Assembly: GCA_023299935.1 (NCBI GenBank) | Contig: JALZVV010000023.1 | Coordinates: 1-34,303, forward strand | Length of the DNA stretch: 34,303 nucleotides | Origin: Dokdonia sp. | Lineage (GTDB): Bacteria; Bacteroidota; Bacteroidia; Flavobacteriales; Flavobacteriaceae | Direction of reading: 5' to 3' | Shown: positions 25,496 through 33,275 of the stretch, one piece after another | Numbering within the stretch: the first letter of the stretch is position 1 | How the letters are laid out: every line of letters begins with the position of its first letter | Translations under genes and position numbers: made by a program | The notes under the pieces: model-generated | Seen by the model: the letters and a program-made list of their open reading frames with translations, nothing else | The model's database searches: none | Told to the model about the DNA's origin: nothing

Positions 25496-26014
25496 CTATT
25501 TTTTACTACTATCGTAGTTGTCATTTAGCTCTTTTAAGATAGTCCCCGTAAGATCCAATTCCTCCTTACCATATAGCACACTTCCAGCATCATTACTTCC
25601 GTAAATATATCCATATCCGTTAGCACTTCCGTAGGCTTTTACTTGGTCCTTTACTTTTGTAATTAAACTATCAATAACCGCCTGACTCTCTGCCTGAAGT
25701 TTTCCTAATTTCTGCTGTCTCTCTCGTTGTAAAAGTTGCGCTTCGGCGTTAAGTTCATTATACTTTTGCTCCTGTTTTGAACGGCTCATAGAAGGTCCAT
25801 TTTTTTTAAACAGATCTTCCTTTATTTGATATGCCTGAATTCTTATTTCTAAGTCACCTTGTATGGCATCACTTTCTTTGGTAAAGCGTTCTTTAGCCTC
25901 CGTCATTTCATTATAATCCGTTAATAGTTTTTCTGTGTCTACATAGCCTGTTTTTTCAGTTTGACAACTTATACAGAATACCAAAACGGCAATTAATGTT
26001 ACTACTTTTTTCAT
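25496..26014 (-). CDS. OmpH/Skp-like periplasmic chaperone family protein, probable lipoprotein
   Basis: This 172-residue exported protein is of the OmpH/Skp type, which escorts outer-membrane proteins. A signal sequence ends in CISC with Cys17, so it may be lipid-anchored; the residue at -3 is Cys rather than the usual Leu, which weakens that call. The mature start GYVDTEKLLTDYNEM matches the 'yvd...l...y.em' beginning of OmpH proteins. A long charged helical region (about 38-125) follows, corresponding to the Skp tentacles, and then a short YGYIYGSNDAGSVLYG strand region. It stands alone on the minus strand. A TACATTTG box lies 16 bp before its ATG. Confidence 0.85.
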   Translation of the reverse strand: MKKVVTLIAVLVFCISCQTEKTGYVDTEKLLTDYNEMTEAKERFTKESDAIQGDLEIRIQAYQIKEDLFKKNGPSMSRSKQEQKYNELNAEAQLLQRERQQKLGKLQAESQAVIDSLITKVKDQVKAYGSANGYGYIYGSNDAGSVLYGKEELDLTGTILKELNDNYDSSKK

Positions 26015-26380
26015 TTTATCAAATTTTGAACAAATGTAATAAGAAAGGAATTTACTATTCTATTTTTCTTTTTCCTAAAGTATAGATATTTTCTATCACA
26101 CAGCGTCATCATCATACAAAACATTTATTTTAAATGGCTTTATTTAAGCCGTCTTAAGAGCATTTTACTAAAAGCACAGCAATAGGTAGCGCATGATGTT
26201 GAAAAACTCCGCAAAACAACTCTAAAGAACAAAAACCCTTAATTAGTAGATAAATTCCTTTTATACTTCACAAAAAAATGTAGTTGAGGCGTTATGCTAG
26301 TAACTAACAGATCAAGATGGTTATCACAAGTTTTGAAACTAGATTTTTGAATTAAAATCAGCCGGAACGTGAAGGATATT
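26015..26380. other. 366-bp AT-rich intergenic region
   Basis: No convincing coding frame or RNA gene is visible. The right-to-left order on the minus strand is methyltransferase stop, this gap, then the OmpH-like gene. It holds the promoter box of the latter at 26031-26038 and a 5-bp inverted repeat GGCTT/AAGCC at 26136-26150 without a good T tract. An AAGGA/TCCTT pair (26372-26389) overlaps the methyltransferase stop codon. The rest shows no recognisable structure. Confidence 0.6.
26031..26038 (-). promoter_or_regulatory. Predicted -7 box TACATTTG of the OmpH-like gene
   Basis: Exact TAnnTTTG match on the minus strand, 16 bp before the ATG at 26014. No clear -33 TTG. Confidence 0.5.
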
Positions 26381-27202
26381 TTACTCCTTGTGTGCTAGCG
26401 CATATATAAGTGAAGAATAATTTCCTGTTTTCTTGGCTCTTCGGTTAGACTTCCAGCCATTTAGAAAAGCTTTGACAAAACTCATCTTTCCATTTTTATA
26501 TTTTTCAGACAAAAGCGAAACATAGTAAGCATCAAAAACCATAGGGTGTGTCGCAATAAGTTGTAATTCTTTTTCTATAAAAAGACTTTCTATTGCCTTT
26601 TGAGAGAAATGATATAAATGTCTAGGCACATCATAAGCGGCCCAATCTTCTTTATAATGTTGGGCATCTCTCGATTCAAAATTAGGAACCGCCACAAACA
26701 AATACCCATCGTGCTTAAGGTGCTCTTTAAGCCACGTTATTTGTTCATCCAAATCATATACATGTTCTAAAACATGCCACAGGGTGATCACATCAAAAAA
26801 ATCAGAAACATTCTCGATAGTACCAGAAACCGATACTCCTTTTTCTGTGGCTAATGCTCTTGCTTGTGCATTAGGTTCCGTTCCTTGCGCATCCCATCCT
26901 TTGGTGTTTAAATAGACAGGGAATTCTCCAGTGCCCGTTCCTATGTCCAGCAGTTTTCCTTTTTTAGGTAGATATGAATTAAGTAATCTTTGCTTTCGCG
27001 AAAGCGTAATGCGTTTTACGATTTGATACACTTTTTCAAACAAGGACCGCTTGCCATCTGTATGGGAAATATAATCTTGGCTCTGATAATAAGAAGGGAG
27101 ACCTGTGGGTGAAGGTTTAGGCGTAGTGTAATACATATGCCGTTCCTTATCATATTTTAAAGTGAACTCTTCTCCAGAAACAGAATGGTCTTTTACTTTC
27201 AT
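26381..27202 (-). CDS. Class I SAM-dependent methyltransferase
   Basis: This 273-residue methyltransferase has a Methyltransf_23-type core. The SAM-binding motif I is LLDIGTGTGEFP (about residues 88-99), the acidic residue after strand 2 is in GTEPN, and DVITLWHVLEHVYDLDEQ gives the motif seen in ubiquinone/tetrapyrrole-like methyltransferases. The N-terminal 70 residues (HSVSGEEFTLKYD...) are a family-specific extension that lacks the Cys cluster found in some relatives. The substrate is unknown. It lies 32 bp downstream of mnmG, and this gap holds a perfect parS site. An exact palindrome at 26992-27005 encodes LSRK just before the SAM motif. Confidence 0.85.
   Translation of the reverse strand: MKVKDHSVSGEEFTLKYDKERHMYYTTPKPSPTGLPSYYQSQDYISHTDGKRSLFEKVYQIVKRITLSRKQRLLNSYLPKKGKLLDIGTGTGEFPVYLNTKGWDAQGTEPNAQARALATEKGVSVSGTIENVSDFFDVITLWHVLEHVYDLDEQITWLKEHLKHDGYLFVAVPNFESRDAQHYKEDWAAYDVPRHLYHFSQKAIESLFIEKELQLIATHPMVFDAYYVSLLSEKYKNGKMSFVKAFLNGWKSNRRAKKTGNYSSLIYALAHKE
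26992..27005. repeat. 14-bp palindrome GCTTTCGCGAAAGC, exact copy 6
   Basis: Perfect palindrome in the methyltransferase gene, LSRK frame. Confidence 0.9.
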
Positions 27203-27211
27203 GACGCGTAT

Positions 27212-27227
27212 TGTTTCACGTGAAACA
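27212..27227. promoter_or_regulatory. parS: parS centromere-like ParB site 1
   Basis: The 16-bp sequence TGTTTCACGTGAAACA is a perfect palindrome and an exact match to the chromosomal parS consensus TGTTNCACGTGAAACA bound by ParB/Spo0J. It lies in the 32-bp gap between the mnmG stop and the methyltransferase start, 9 bp before that ATG. Chance occurrence is very unlikely, and a second site lies 1.9 kb away. Confidence 0.93.
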
Positions 27228-27234
27228 TTATACT

Positions 27235-29112
27235 TTATCTTCCCATATATACCAACATCACACTAATGTCTGCTGGTGAAACTCCACTAATTCTTGAAGC
27301 CTGGGAGATGGTAACTGGACGTATTTTTGTTAGTTTTTCTTTAGCCTCATAAGACAGTGACTTCAGCTTACTATAATCAAAATTAGCAGGTATTTTAATA
27401 TTCTCAAGCCTGGTCAACTTATCCGCATTGAGCTTTTCTTTGGCGATATATCCAGAATATTTAATCTTGATTTCTGCTTGTTCTAAAACATCTTTTTCAA
27501 GCTTATGTTCTGAAACATACTCAGCCACTTTATCAAACTTCACCATATCAGAAAGATAAATCTGCGGTCTAGAAAACACCTTAAACATCTTGTCAGATTG
27601 TTTCATTATGGATGAACCTCTCTCCTCCAAAATTGGATTAACTTCCTCTGGAGCTATACTTGTCTTTTCAAAAAAGCGAACTAAATCATCTGACTGTTTC
27701 TTTTTAACCTCCATCATTTTTAGACGCTCTAGAGAAGCCAAACCAGCTTGATGAGACAAAGGAGTAAGGCGCTCATCTGCATTGTCCTGACGCAATAATG
27801 TCCTATACTCCGCTCTAGAGGTAAACATCCTGTAAGGCTCTTCTGTACCTTTTGTAATTAAATCATCTATAAGAACGCCTATATACGCCTGATCCCTACG
27901 AAGCATAAATGGGTCCTTCTCTGCTACTTTTAGGTGGGCATTCATTCCCGCCATCAAACCTTGAGAAGCAGCTTCTTCATAACCCGTAGTTCCATTAATC
28001 TGCCCAGCAAAAAACAGCCCGCTTACTACTTTCGTTTCTAGAGTGTGACTTAACTGTGTGGGTGGAAAATAATCATATTCTATGGCATAACCCGGTCTAA
28101 AAAACTTAACATTTTCAAAACCAACAACCGAACGTAACGCTTTAAATTGAACATCCTCTGGCAAGGATGTAGAAAAGCCATTCACATATATTTCGCAAGT
28201 ATTCCATCCTTCGGGTTCCACAAATAATTGATGCCTATCCTTATCTGCAAATCGATTAATTTTATCCTCGATAGAAGGGCAATATCTCGGGCCGACTGAT
28301 TTAATTCTTCCATTAAACATAGGTGACCTATCGAAGCCTTCCTTAAGCAATTCATGTACTACTGGAGAAGTGTATGTCATGTGACAAGCGCGTTGCTCCT
28401 TCAATACCGCTGTCTCCTTGGAGTAACTAAACTTGTGTGGAATATCATCTCCTGGCTGTACAGTCATCTTAGAAAAATCTAAAGATCTACCATCTACACG
28501 AGGGGGTGTGCCTGTCTTCATTCTGCCAGTATCAAAACCTAAGTCTACTAACTGTTCTGTTATGCCGGTAGCCGCTCTTTCTCCGGCTCTTCCTCCACCA
28601 AATTGTTTCTCCCCAATATGAATCAATCCATTCAAAAAAGTGCCGTTTGTAAGAACCACGCTCTTAGCTTTGATTTCTATACCAAGAGAAGTCCGCACAC
28701 CTATAACTCGTTCTTTCTCAATAAGCAATCCATTCACCATCTCCTGATAAAAATCGAGATTAGGAGTTCCTTCCAATCGCATTCTCCATTCCTCTGCAAA
28801 TCGCATGCGATCACTCTGCACTCTTGGGCTCCACATGGCTGGCCCTTTAGATTTGTTAAGCATTTTAAACTGAATTGCGGTAAGGTCAGAAACTATACCA
28901 CTATACCCTCCCAGGGCGTCTATCTCTCTTACAATTTGCCCTTTTGCAATTCCTCCCATTGCCGGGTTACAAGACATCTGCGCAATTGTCTGAAGATTCA
29001 TGGTAACCAAAAGCGTTTTGCTACCCATATTGGCCGCGGCCGCTGCGGCTTCACAACCTGCGTGACCCGCACCCACGACAATCACATCATACACATCACT
29101 AAAAAGACTCAT
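27235..29112 (-). CDS. mnmG: tRNA uridine 5-carboxymethylaminomethyl modification enzyme MnmG
   Basis: With MnmE, this FAD enzyme installs the cmnm5 group at wobble U34 of certain tRNAs. It has 625 residues, the normal length. The FAD-binding GAGHAGCEAA is near residues 13-22, MSCNPAMGGIAKGQIVREIDALGG matches the strongly conserved MnmG block, GRMKTGTPPRVDGRS is the second block, and GYEEAASQGLMAGMNA is the FAD-proximal helix. The C-terminal helical domain ends in ASRISGVSPADISVM. It has its own predicted promoter with a parS site in the leader; a second parS follows its stop. mnmE is not in the window. Confidence 0.97.
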   Translation of the reverse strand: MSLFSDVYDVIVVGAGHAGCEAAAAAANMGSKTLLVTMNLQTIAQMSCNPAMGGIAKGQIVREIDALGGYSGIVSDLTAIQFKMLNKSKGPAMWSPRVQSDRMRFAEEWRMRLEGTPNLDFYQEMVNGLLIEKERVIGVRTSLGIEIKAKSVVLTNGTFLNGLIHIGEKQFGGGRAGERAATGITEQLVDLGFDTGRMKTGTPPRVDGRSLDFSKMTVQPGDDIPHKFSYSKETAVLKEQRACHMTYTSPVVHELLKEGFDRSPMFNGRIKSVGPRYCPSIEDKINRFADKDRHQLFVEPEGWNTCEIYVNGFSTSLPEDVQFKALRSVVGFENVKFFRPGYAIEYDYFPPTQLSHTLETKVVSGLFFAGQINGTTGYEEAASQGLMAGMNAHLKVAEKDPFMLRRDQAYIGVLIDDLITKGTEEPYRMFTSRAEYRTLLRQDNADERLTPLSHQAGLASLERLKMMEVKKKQSDDLVRFFEKTSIAPEEVNPILEERGSSIMKQSDKMFKVFSRPQIYLSDMVKFDKVAEYVSEHKLEKDVLEQAEIKIKYSGYIAKEKLNADKLTRLENIKIPANFDYSKLKSLSYEAKEKLTKIRPVTISQASRISGVSPADISVMLVYMGR

Positions 29113-29128
29113 TGTTTCACGTGGAACA
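29113..29128. promoter_or_regulatory. parS: parS centromere-like ParB site 2, abutting the mnmG start codon
   Basis: Read on the minus strand this is TGTTCCACGTGAAACA, an exact match to TGTTNCACGTGAAACA with N = C. It touches the mnmG ATG with no gap and falls within the predicted 5' leader, where a ribosome-binding site would normally be. Bound ParB could act as a roadblock for mnmG transcription (inference). Confidence 0.92.
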
Positions 29129-29153
29129 TTAGGTTAATACAATACATAGTGTG

Positions 29154-29184
29154 CAAATATACAGCGATAGCCTTCGTCCGCCAA
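29154..29184 (-). promoter_or_regulatory. Predicted mnmG promoter (TTG-N20-TATATTTG)
   Basis: On the minus strand, TTG at 29184-29182 is followed after 20 bp by TATATTTG at 29161-29154. This is the best complete Bacteroidota-type promoter in the window. Predicted transcription start is near 29147, giving a leader of about 35 nt that contains the second parS. Confidence 0.65.
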
Positions 29185-29195
29185 GTATACAGGAA

Positions 29196-29609
29196 TCAAG
29201 TCCTTCGAGCCAGGTAAAAATCCTCCAGCTCACGCATCTTCTTTTTGTCTAGATCGCTCTTGTCACTATAGCCGCAAAAGTGCAATAGGCCATGAATAAT
29301 AACACGGTCCAACTCATCTCTAAAAGAATGTTCCAAATCTTTTGCATTATCAGCTACCCGCTCTGTAGATATATATATTTCTCCACCCACTACATCACCT
29401 AGGGTGTAATCAAAACTTATTACATCCGTTAGAGTGTTGTGATTTAAAAACTCAACATTAATAGTATGTAAAAAATTATCATCGCAAAAAACATAACTTA
29501 ACTCTCCAAGTTGCTTTCCTTCATTTCGGACCACTTCTTTAATCCAGCCTTTTTTCCTAGTACTTTCTGCTATGGCAAAGTCGTTCTGTGATGCAAAATC
29601 AATCATCAT
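29196..29609 (-). CDS. ybeY: Endoribonuclease YbeY (rRNA maturation factor)
   Basis: This metal-dependent RNase is involved in 16S rRNA 3'-end maturation and ribosome quality control. The 137-residue protein has the YbeY order: LSYVFCDDNFLHTINVEFLNHNTLTDVISF, then GGEIYIS, then HGLLHFCGYSD. In the zinc motif H-x3-H-x5-H, the first two His are H106 and H110, but the third position is Asp116. The frame begins with two consecutive Met codons (29609 and 29606); either may be used. The start overlaps the DUF4175 gene by 11 bp, so translation is probably coupled. mnmG follows after an 83-bp gap with its own promoter. Confidence 0.92.
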   Translation of the reverse strand: MMIDFASQNDFAIAESTRKKGWIKEVVRNEGKQLGELSYVFCDDNFLHTINVEFLNHNTLTDVISFDYTLGDVVGGEIYISTERVADNAKDLEHSFRDELDRVIIHGLLHFCGYSDKSDLDKKKMRELEDFYLARRT

Positions 29610-32600
29610 TTCCCTGAAAATATTCCTGAACCTTTCGTTTGTACTTTCCTTTGAGCAAAAGTGTAGACCTATTTAATATTTCAGTATTATTAAAGTACTT
29701 CTTTGCCTTTTCAATTGGAGTATTTTCAGGGTTACGATAATCCTTTAGATTAGTAACACCTTCTCGCTTTTCTTCCTGACCTTGTTGTAAAGCCGCCTCA
29801 TTAAGTTTTAATAATTCGTGCTTCAAGGCCGTCATACGTTCCCTAGTCTCATTAGAGAAGCCTTGGTCCAATAATTGTTGTTCCACCGACTTCATATCCC
29901 TTATTAGCTGATCACCCTTATCTCCTAGTCCTTCTTTTTGTATGGCATCTTCAAGTTGTTGTCTAAGCTGCTGTTGCTCCTTATAAATTTCATACAGCAA
30001 GCCCTGCTCATACTCTTCGCCGTTGGTTCCGTGACCTTGCCCTTCTGCTTGTCCATTTTCACCACTTGATCCGCCTTGTCCTTCACCTTGTCCGCTCCCA
30101 TTGCCCTGACCTTCGCCTTGTCCCCCACCTTGATCTTGTCCTTCTCCTTGACCTTGACCTTCTCCTTCGCCCTGTCCTTCGCCTTCACCTTCCCCCTCGC
30201 TTCCTTCACCTTCACCTTCGCCAGGCGAACTACCTTCTTCCATCTTCTTGTTTAAATCTTCTTGACTCTGAATGATATCTGGTAGTTGACCTCCTTGTCC
30301 CTGACCCTGGCCTTTACCCTGACCTTGCCCCTGACCCTGACCTTGCCCTTGACCCTGTCCCTGACCCATAGACTGCTGCATCTGATCTAATGAACCGCTT
30401 AATAAATCTGCCAATTCATTGGCTCCAGTCACCACATATTGCTGATTACTTACGCCTTGTAAGACTTGAGTTTCTGCCAGACGATCTAAAGATTTATCCA
30501 AATTATATTCGATATCCACAAGAGACTCATTTATTCTGTCGTCCAATTCCGGAATTCTTAAAGACAAAGCGTACAGGCTATCGTCTACATGCTCAAAATT
30601 TTGTTTCAACACATTTTGTCTTCTAAGCTTTTGAGCGTATAGTGGATTCTTATCGCTTATTTTCTTAAAATCTAACATCAAATCCTCCTCTTCTAGAGAA
30701 AAAACTAATAAATTATCTAGTATCTGCCTAAGCATTTCGGCATCTTCTTCCATAGACTCCTGACCCGACATTTGCATGCTTTGCTGCATAGACTGACTCA
30801 TTTGCTTCATCTTCTCTGCTGCCTTTTTCTGTTTTTTCTGAGCTTCAGAAGTGTTTTTGGGCTGTTGTTGCTCCTGCTGTTGCTGTTCTTGCTGTTCTAA
30901 TTCTTCACTAGCGCCTTGCTGTTCCTCTTTTATCTCTTGTTGCTTCTTAGGGTCATTAGGAATCGCCATAGGCTTTTTAAGCTCACTATTTTCCTTTTCT
31001 AACTCTTCTAATTCCTTTTCTAAATTCTCAAACTCTTCATTGAGCTTGTCTTGTTCTTCCTTTGTATTTTCATCTCCTTCTTTCTTGCTGAGCTTTTCTT
31101 GTTTTTCAGCAAGTTTCTCTAGATCCCTAGAAATTTTCTCTGCCTTTTTCTCCACATAATAGCGCTTTGTGAGCTCTAACATTTGCTCAAGGTTGCGCTT
31201 GTTGTTTTTGTTTTTCTTCTCGAGATTCTCCAGCTTTTCGGTGAGTTCTTCCTTATCGAGCTTTTCTCTAAGCTTCTCTAGTTCTTCTAGTAATTTTTCA
31301 TTCTCTTTTGCCTTCTTCTCTAGTCGTTCCAGTCGTTCTTTAAGACGCTCTTTATCCTCATCTGTTTGCGCCTCATCTTTCTGAAATTCATCCAGGTTTT
31401 CTTTGAGCTGTTTAGAAAAATCCTGCATCATTTCTTCCTGGCGTTCTTGACGCTTTAGAAAGTCCTGAAGCTTCTTCTGGTCATTGTAATTAAGTTGTTC
31501 TTTTTCTTTTTGAGTTTTAGAAAGTTCTTGTAACTCCTTTTCCTGTCGCTCAATCTTCTCTAAAGTTTTGTCCAGATTGGATATGGATTCTTTTTGTTTT
31601 TGCAGTTGCTCCTGCTCTAACTCACTTTGGGTAAGCTTAGCATAGGAAAACACACTGCTCTTAGTGCTCTTATAATTGTGTAACTGGTCGTTATCAAACA
31701 CTTCAAAGTAATACTCATAGGTCTTACCTTCTTGTAAATCTAAGGCATCTGGGAATGCAAATACAAACTGGTCTACATTGTCCTTTTTAATCGCAATCTC
31801 CTTGTATAGTTTTGCGTCTGTACCTTCTTCATAATATGCAATCCTAAGACTCGATAACCCATAATCATCACTTACTTTGCCATAAAAATAGACCTGCTGC
31901 TCGCTAATGGTGTCCTTGCGAGCCTCTAAATCCATCTTAGGATACTCATCTTTAACCACCTGTAAGGCATACGCAATGTTTTCATAGTTTTTAAGCTCAT
32001 CATTACTTGTAGAAACCTCGTAAGCGGTGTTTCTATACATTCTCTTGGACAGGGTGAATACTTCTTGTTCTGCTTTAGCGAAAGCATACATAGTGTCTTC
32101 TACTATCATGTGCACTTCATCTGTTTTCTTGGTGTCCAACACCCAGGTTACCTTTGTGCCTTCTGGAATAATTGCATTACCTGTATTAGCAATGCGCTCA
32201 GTACGTTTTTGGGTGTAATTAGGATAATCCAGTTCCATCTTAAAGTTTACCAAGGATGGAACTTCTAGAACTTCTAAGGTGTAGGTTTTAGAGGATACTT
32301 TATTTGCTGAAACATTAAAAGAGATGTCTGATGATGGGCGCTCAAACACAAAAGAAAACTCACCAGGTCGTGTTTGCTGTAAAAAGTAAGTCTCATTATC
32401 AAAATGTATGGACGCTTCTTCTGGAACAATATCGCCTGTAGTGCGCACTTGCAGGGTGTAATCCTTATTCTCGATACCCTTAAGATTCTCATTGACTACA
32501 AAAAACTCAAAAGGTGCTGGTGGCTCATATGCCTCTGAGTAATTGAGAACCCTTTTGTAGCTAGAACTAAATACTTGGTCTTTCCCTCCGTAATTAGCAA

Positions 32601-33102
32601 TTAAAAAAACTACAATTGGGATTACTGCATACTTAAGATACTTGGCGTTTTTCTTAAAATCTATTGCCAGTTTAAATGGTATGGGCTCTAATGCTGCACT
32701 TTTTTGTGCTACACTGGCTAGCATAAGCTCTGAGTCACCTACCTCTTTATGAAGTTGTAAGGTGTTTAACAACTTATCTTCTACCTCAGGAAAATGACTT
32801 CCTATTAGCTGAGCCGCTTGAGTGTAGCTTATCCCTTTAGACAACTTAAACAATCTAGCAAGCGGTATCGCAATGAACTTAATGAGGAGTCCTAGCTCTA
32901 CAGCAATAAACACCCAAAAAAGAACGGTTCTTGCCGCCGGTCGCAACCAGAAAAAATACTCGACAAGTAGTGTGATTAAAAAATACAGGGCTCCAAAAGC
33001 AAAAAACAATATCGCTCCCTTAAGTAGCTCATTTGTATAATACTTTCTAATAAACGCCTCTATCTTGCGCTCTATGGTCTTGAATTTATTCATCTCCTTC
33101 AT
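29599..33102 (-). CDS. DUF4175-like large membrane protein with coiled coils and Gly-Gln/Gly-Glu repeats
   Basis: The function of this 1167-residue protein is unknown. The N-terminus has two close transmembrane helices (about residues 28-50 and 58-80) and a third near 155-170. A long extracytoplasmic region with beta-rich repeats (about 180-510, including an SSLRIAYYEE segment near 410) follows. Residues about 520-760 are an extreme Glu/Lys/Leu coiled coil, followed by Gln-rich stretches and a helical domain at about 800-930. Then come two low-complexity blocks of Gly-Gln and Gly-Glu repeats (about 930-1060). The C-terminal 100 residues are helical. This layout matches DUF4175 proteins of Bacteroidota. 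It overlaps ybeY by 11 bp. A one-mismatch palindrome copy (GCTTTAGCGAAAGC, 32072-32085) encodes AFAKA. Confidence 0.8.
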   Translation of the reverse strand: MKEMNKFKTIERKIEAFIRKYYTNELLKGAILFFAFGALYFLITLLVEYFFWLRPAARTVLFWVFIAVELGLLIKFIAIPLARLFKLSKGISYTQAAQLIGSHFPEVEDKLLNTLQLHKEVGDSELMLASVAQKSAALEPIPFKLAIDFKKNAKYLKYAVIPIVVFLIANYGGKDQVFSSSYKRVLNYSEAYEPPAPFEFFVVNENLKGIENKDYTLQVRTTGDIVPEEASIHFDNETYFLQQTRPGEFSFVFERPSSDISFNVSANKVSSKTYTLEVLEVPSLVNFKMELDYPNYTQKRTERIANTGNAIIPEGTKVTWVLDTKKTDEVHMIVEDTMYAFAKAEQEVFTLSKRMYRNTAYEVSTSNDELKNYENIAYALQVVKDEYPKMDLEARKDTISEQQVYFYGKVSDDYGLSSLRIAYYEEGTDAKLYKEIAIKKDNVDQFVFAFPDALDLQEGKTYEYYFEVFDNDQLHNYKSTKSSVFSYAKLTQSELEQEQLQKQKESISNLDKTLEKIERQEKELQELSKTQKEKEQLNYNDQKKLQDFLKRQERQEEMMQDFSKQLKENLDEFQKDEAQTDEDKERLKERLERLEKKAKENEKLLEELEKLREKLDKEELTEKLENLEKKNKNNKRNLEQMLELTKRYYVEKKAEKISRDLEKLAEKQEKLSKKEGDENTKEEQDKLNEEFENLEKELEELEKENSELKKPMAIPNDPKKQQEIKEEQQGASEELEQQEQQQQEQQQPKNTSEAQKKQKKAAEKMKQMSQSMQQSMQMSGQESMEEDAEMLRQILDNLLVFSLEEEDLMLDFKKISDKNPLYAQKLRRQNVLKQNFEHVDDSLYALSLRIPELDDRINESLVDIEYNLDKSLDRLAETQVLQGVSNQQYVVTGANELADLLSGSLDQMQQSMGQGQGQGQGQGQGQGQGKGQGQGQGGQLPDIIQSQEDLNKKMEEGSSPGEGEGEGSEGEGEGEGQGEGEGQGQGEGQDQGGGQGEGQGNGSGQGEGQGGSSGENGQAEGQGHGTNGEEYEQGLLYEIYKEQQQLRQQLEDAIQKEGLGDKGDQLIRDMKSVEQQLLDQGFSNETRERMTALKHELLKLNEAALQQGQEEKREGVTNLKDYRNPENTPIEKAKKYFNNTEILNRSTLLLKGKYKRKVQEYFQGNDD
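30062..30370 (-). repeat. Hexanucleotide-based Gly-Gln/Gly-Glu repeat tracts within the DUF4175 gene
   Basis: Two low-complexity blocks are seen. At about 30286-30366, 6-bp units encode a run of Gly-Gln pairs; at about 30066-30232, mixed units encode Gly-Glu and Gly-Gln. Third-codon positions vary between units, so this is an ageing repeat rather than a fresh expansion. Length changes in 6-bp steps would keep the frame. Confidence 0.8.
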
Positions 33103-33181
33103 CTATAGGAAGGCCTAAAATACCATTTTATTATGTTTTACAGCATTTTGTGCGCTTAACAAGCTGTTAAATTTTGGCAAG

Positions 33182-33200
33182 TCTGGCTTTATTTGCCAGA
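33182..33200. other. Inverted repeat upstream of gltX and the DUF4175 gene
   Basis: TCTGGC (33182-33187) pairs with GCCAGA (33195-33200) across a 7-nt AT-rich loop. A further TGGCAA at 33175-33180 can pair with the overlapping TTGCCA at 33193-33198, so two alternative stems exist. It lies in the 173-bp divergent intergenic region; it could be an operator or leader structure, or be without function. Confidence 0.35.
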
Positions 33201-33249
33201 TTAGCTGTACTGTGTTCTTTCTCAACTAGGATAAAGTCGTTGTACATCC

Positions 33250-33257
33250 TATCTTTG
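33250..33257 (+). promoter_or_regulatory. Predicted -7 box TATCTTTG of gltX
   Basis: Exact TAnnTTTG match 18 bp before the gltX ATG. No -33 TTG at the usual spacing; the TTG at 33240 is too close. Confidence 0.5.
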
Positions 33258-33275
33258 TGCCCTAAATCACACTCT

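Noticed and set aside
26136-26150. GGCTT/AAGCC inverted repeat as a terminator of the methyltransferase gene
   Set aside because: The stem is only 5 bp, lies about 230 bp downstream of the stop codon, and has no clear T tract after it on the minus strand.
28603-29217. 204-codon open frame on the plus strand opposite mnmG
   Set aside because: It is fully antisense to the strongly conserved mnmG gene, has no family resemblance, and its composition (many Cys/His/Ser) is that of a reverse-complement shadow.
30062-30370. Possible CRISPR array or minisatellite because of regularly repeated units
   Set aside because: The units are 6-bp codon pairs within one open frame, without unique spacers; this is protein low complexity.
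30851-31384. Plus-strand Cys/Ser/Phe-rich frames opposite the DUF4175 coiled coil
   Set aside because: These arise because Glu/Lys-rich codons read backwards give Ser/Phe codons; no independent support.
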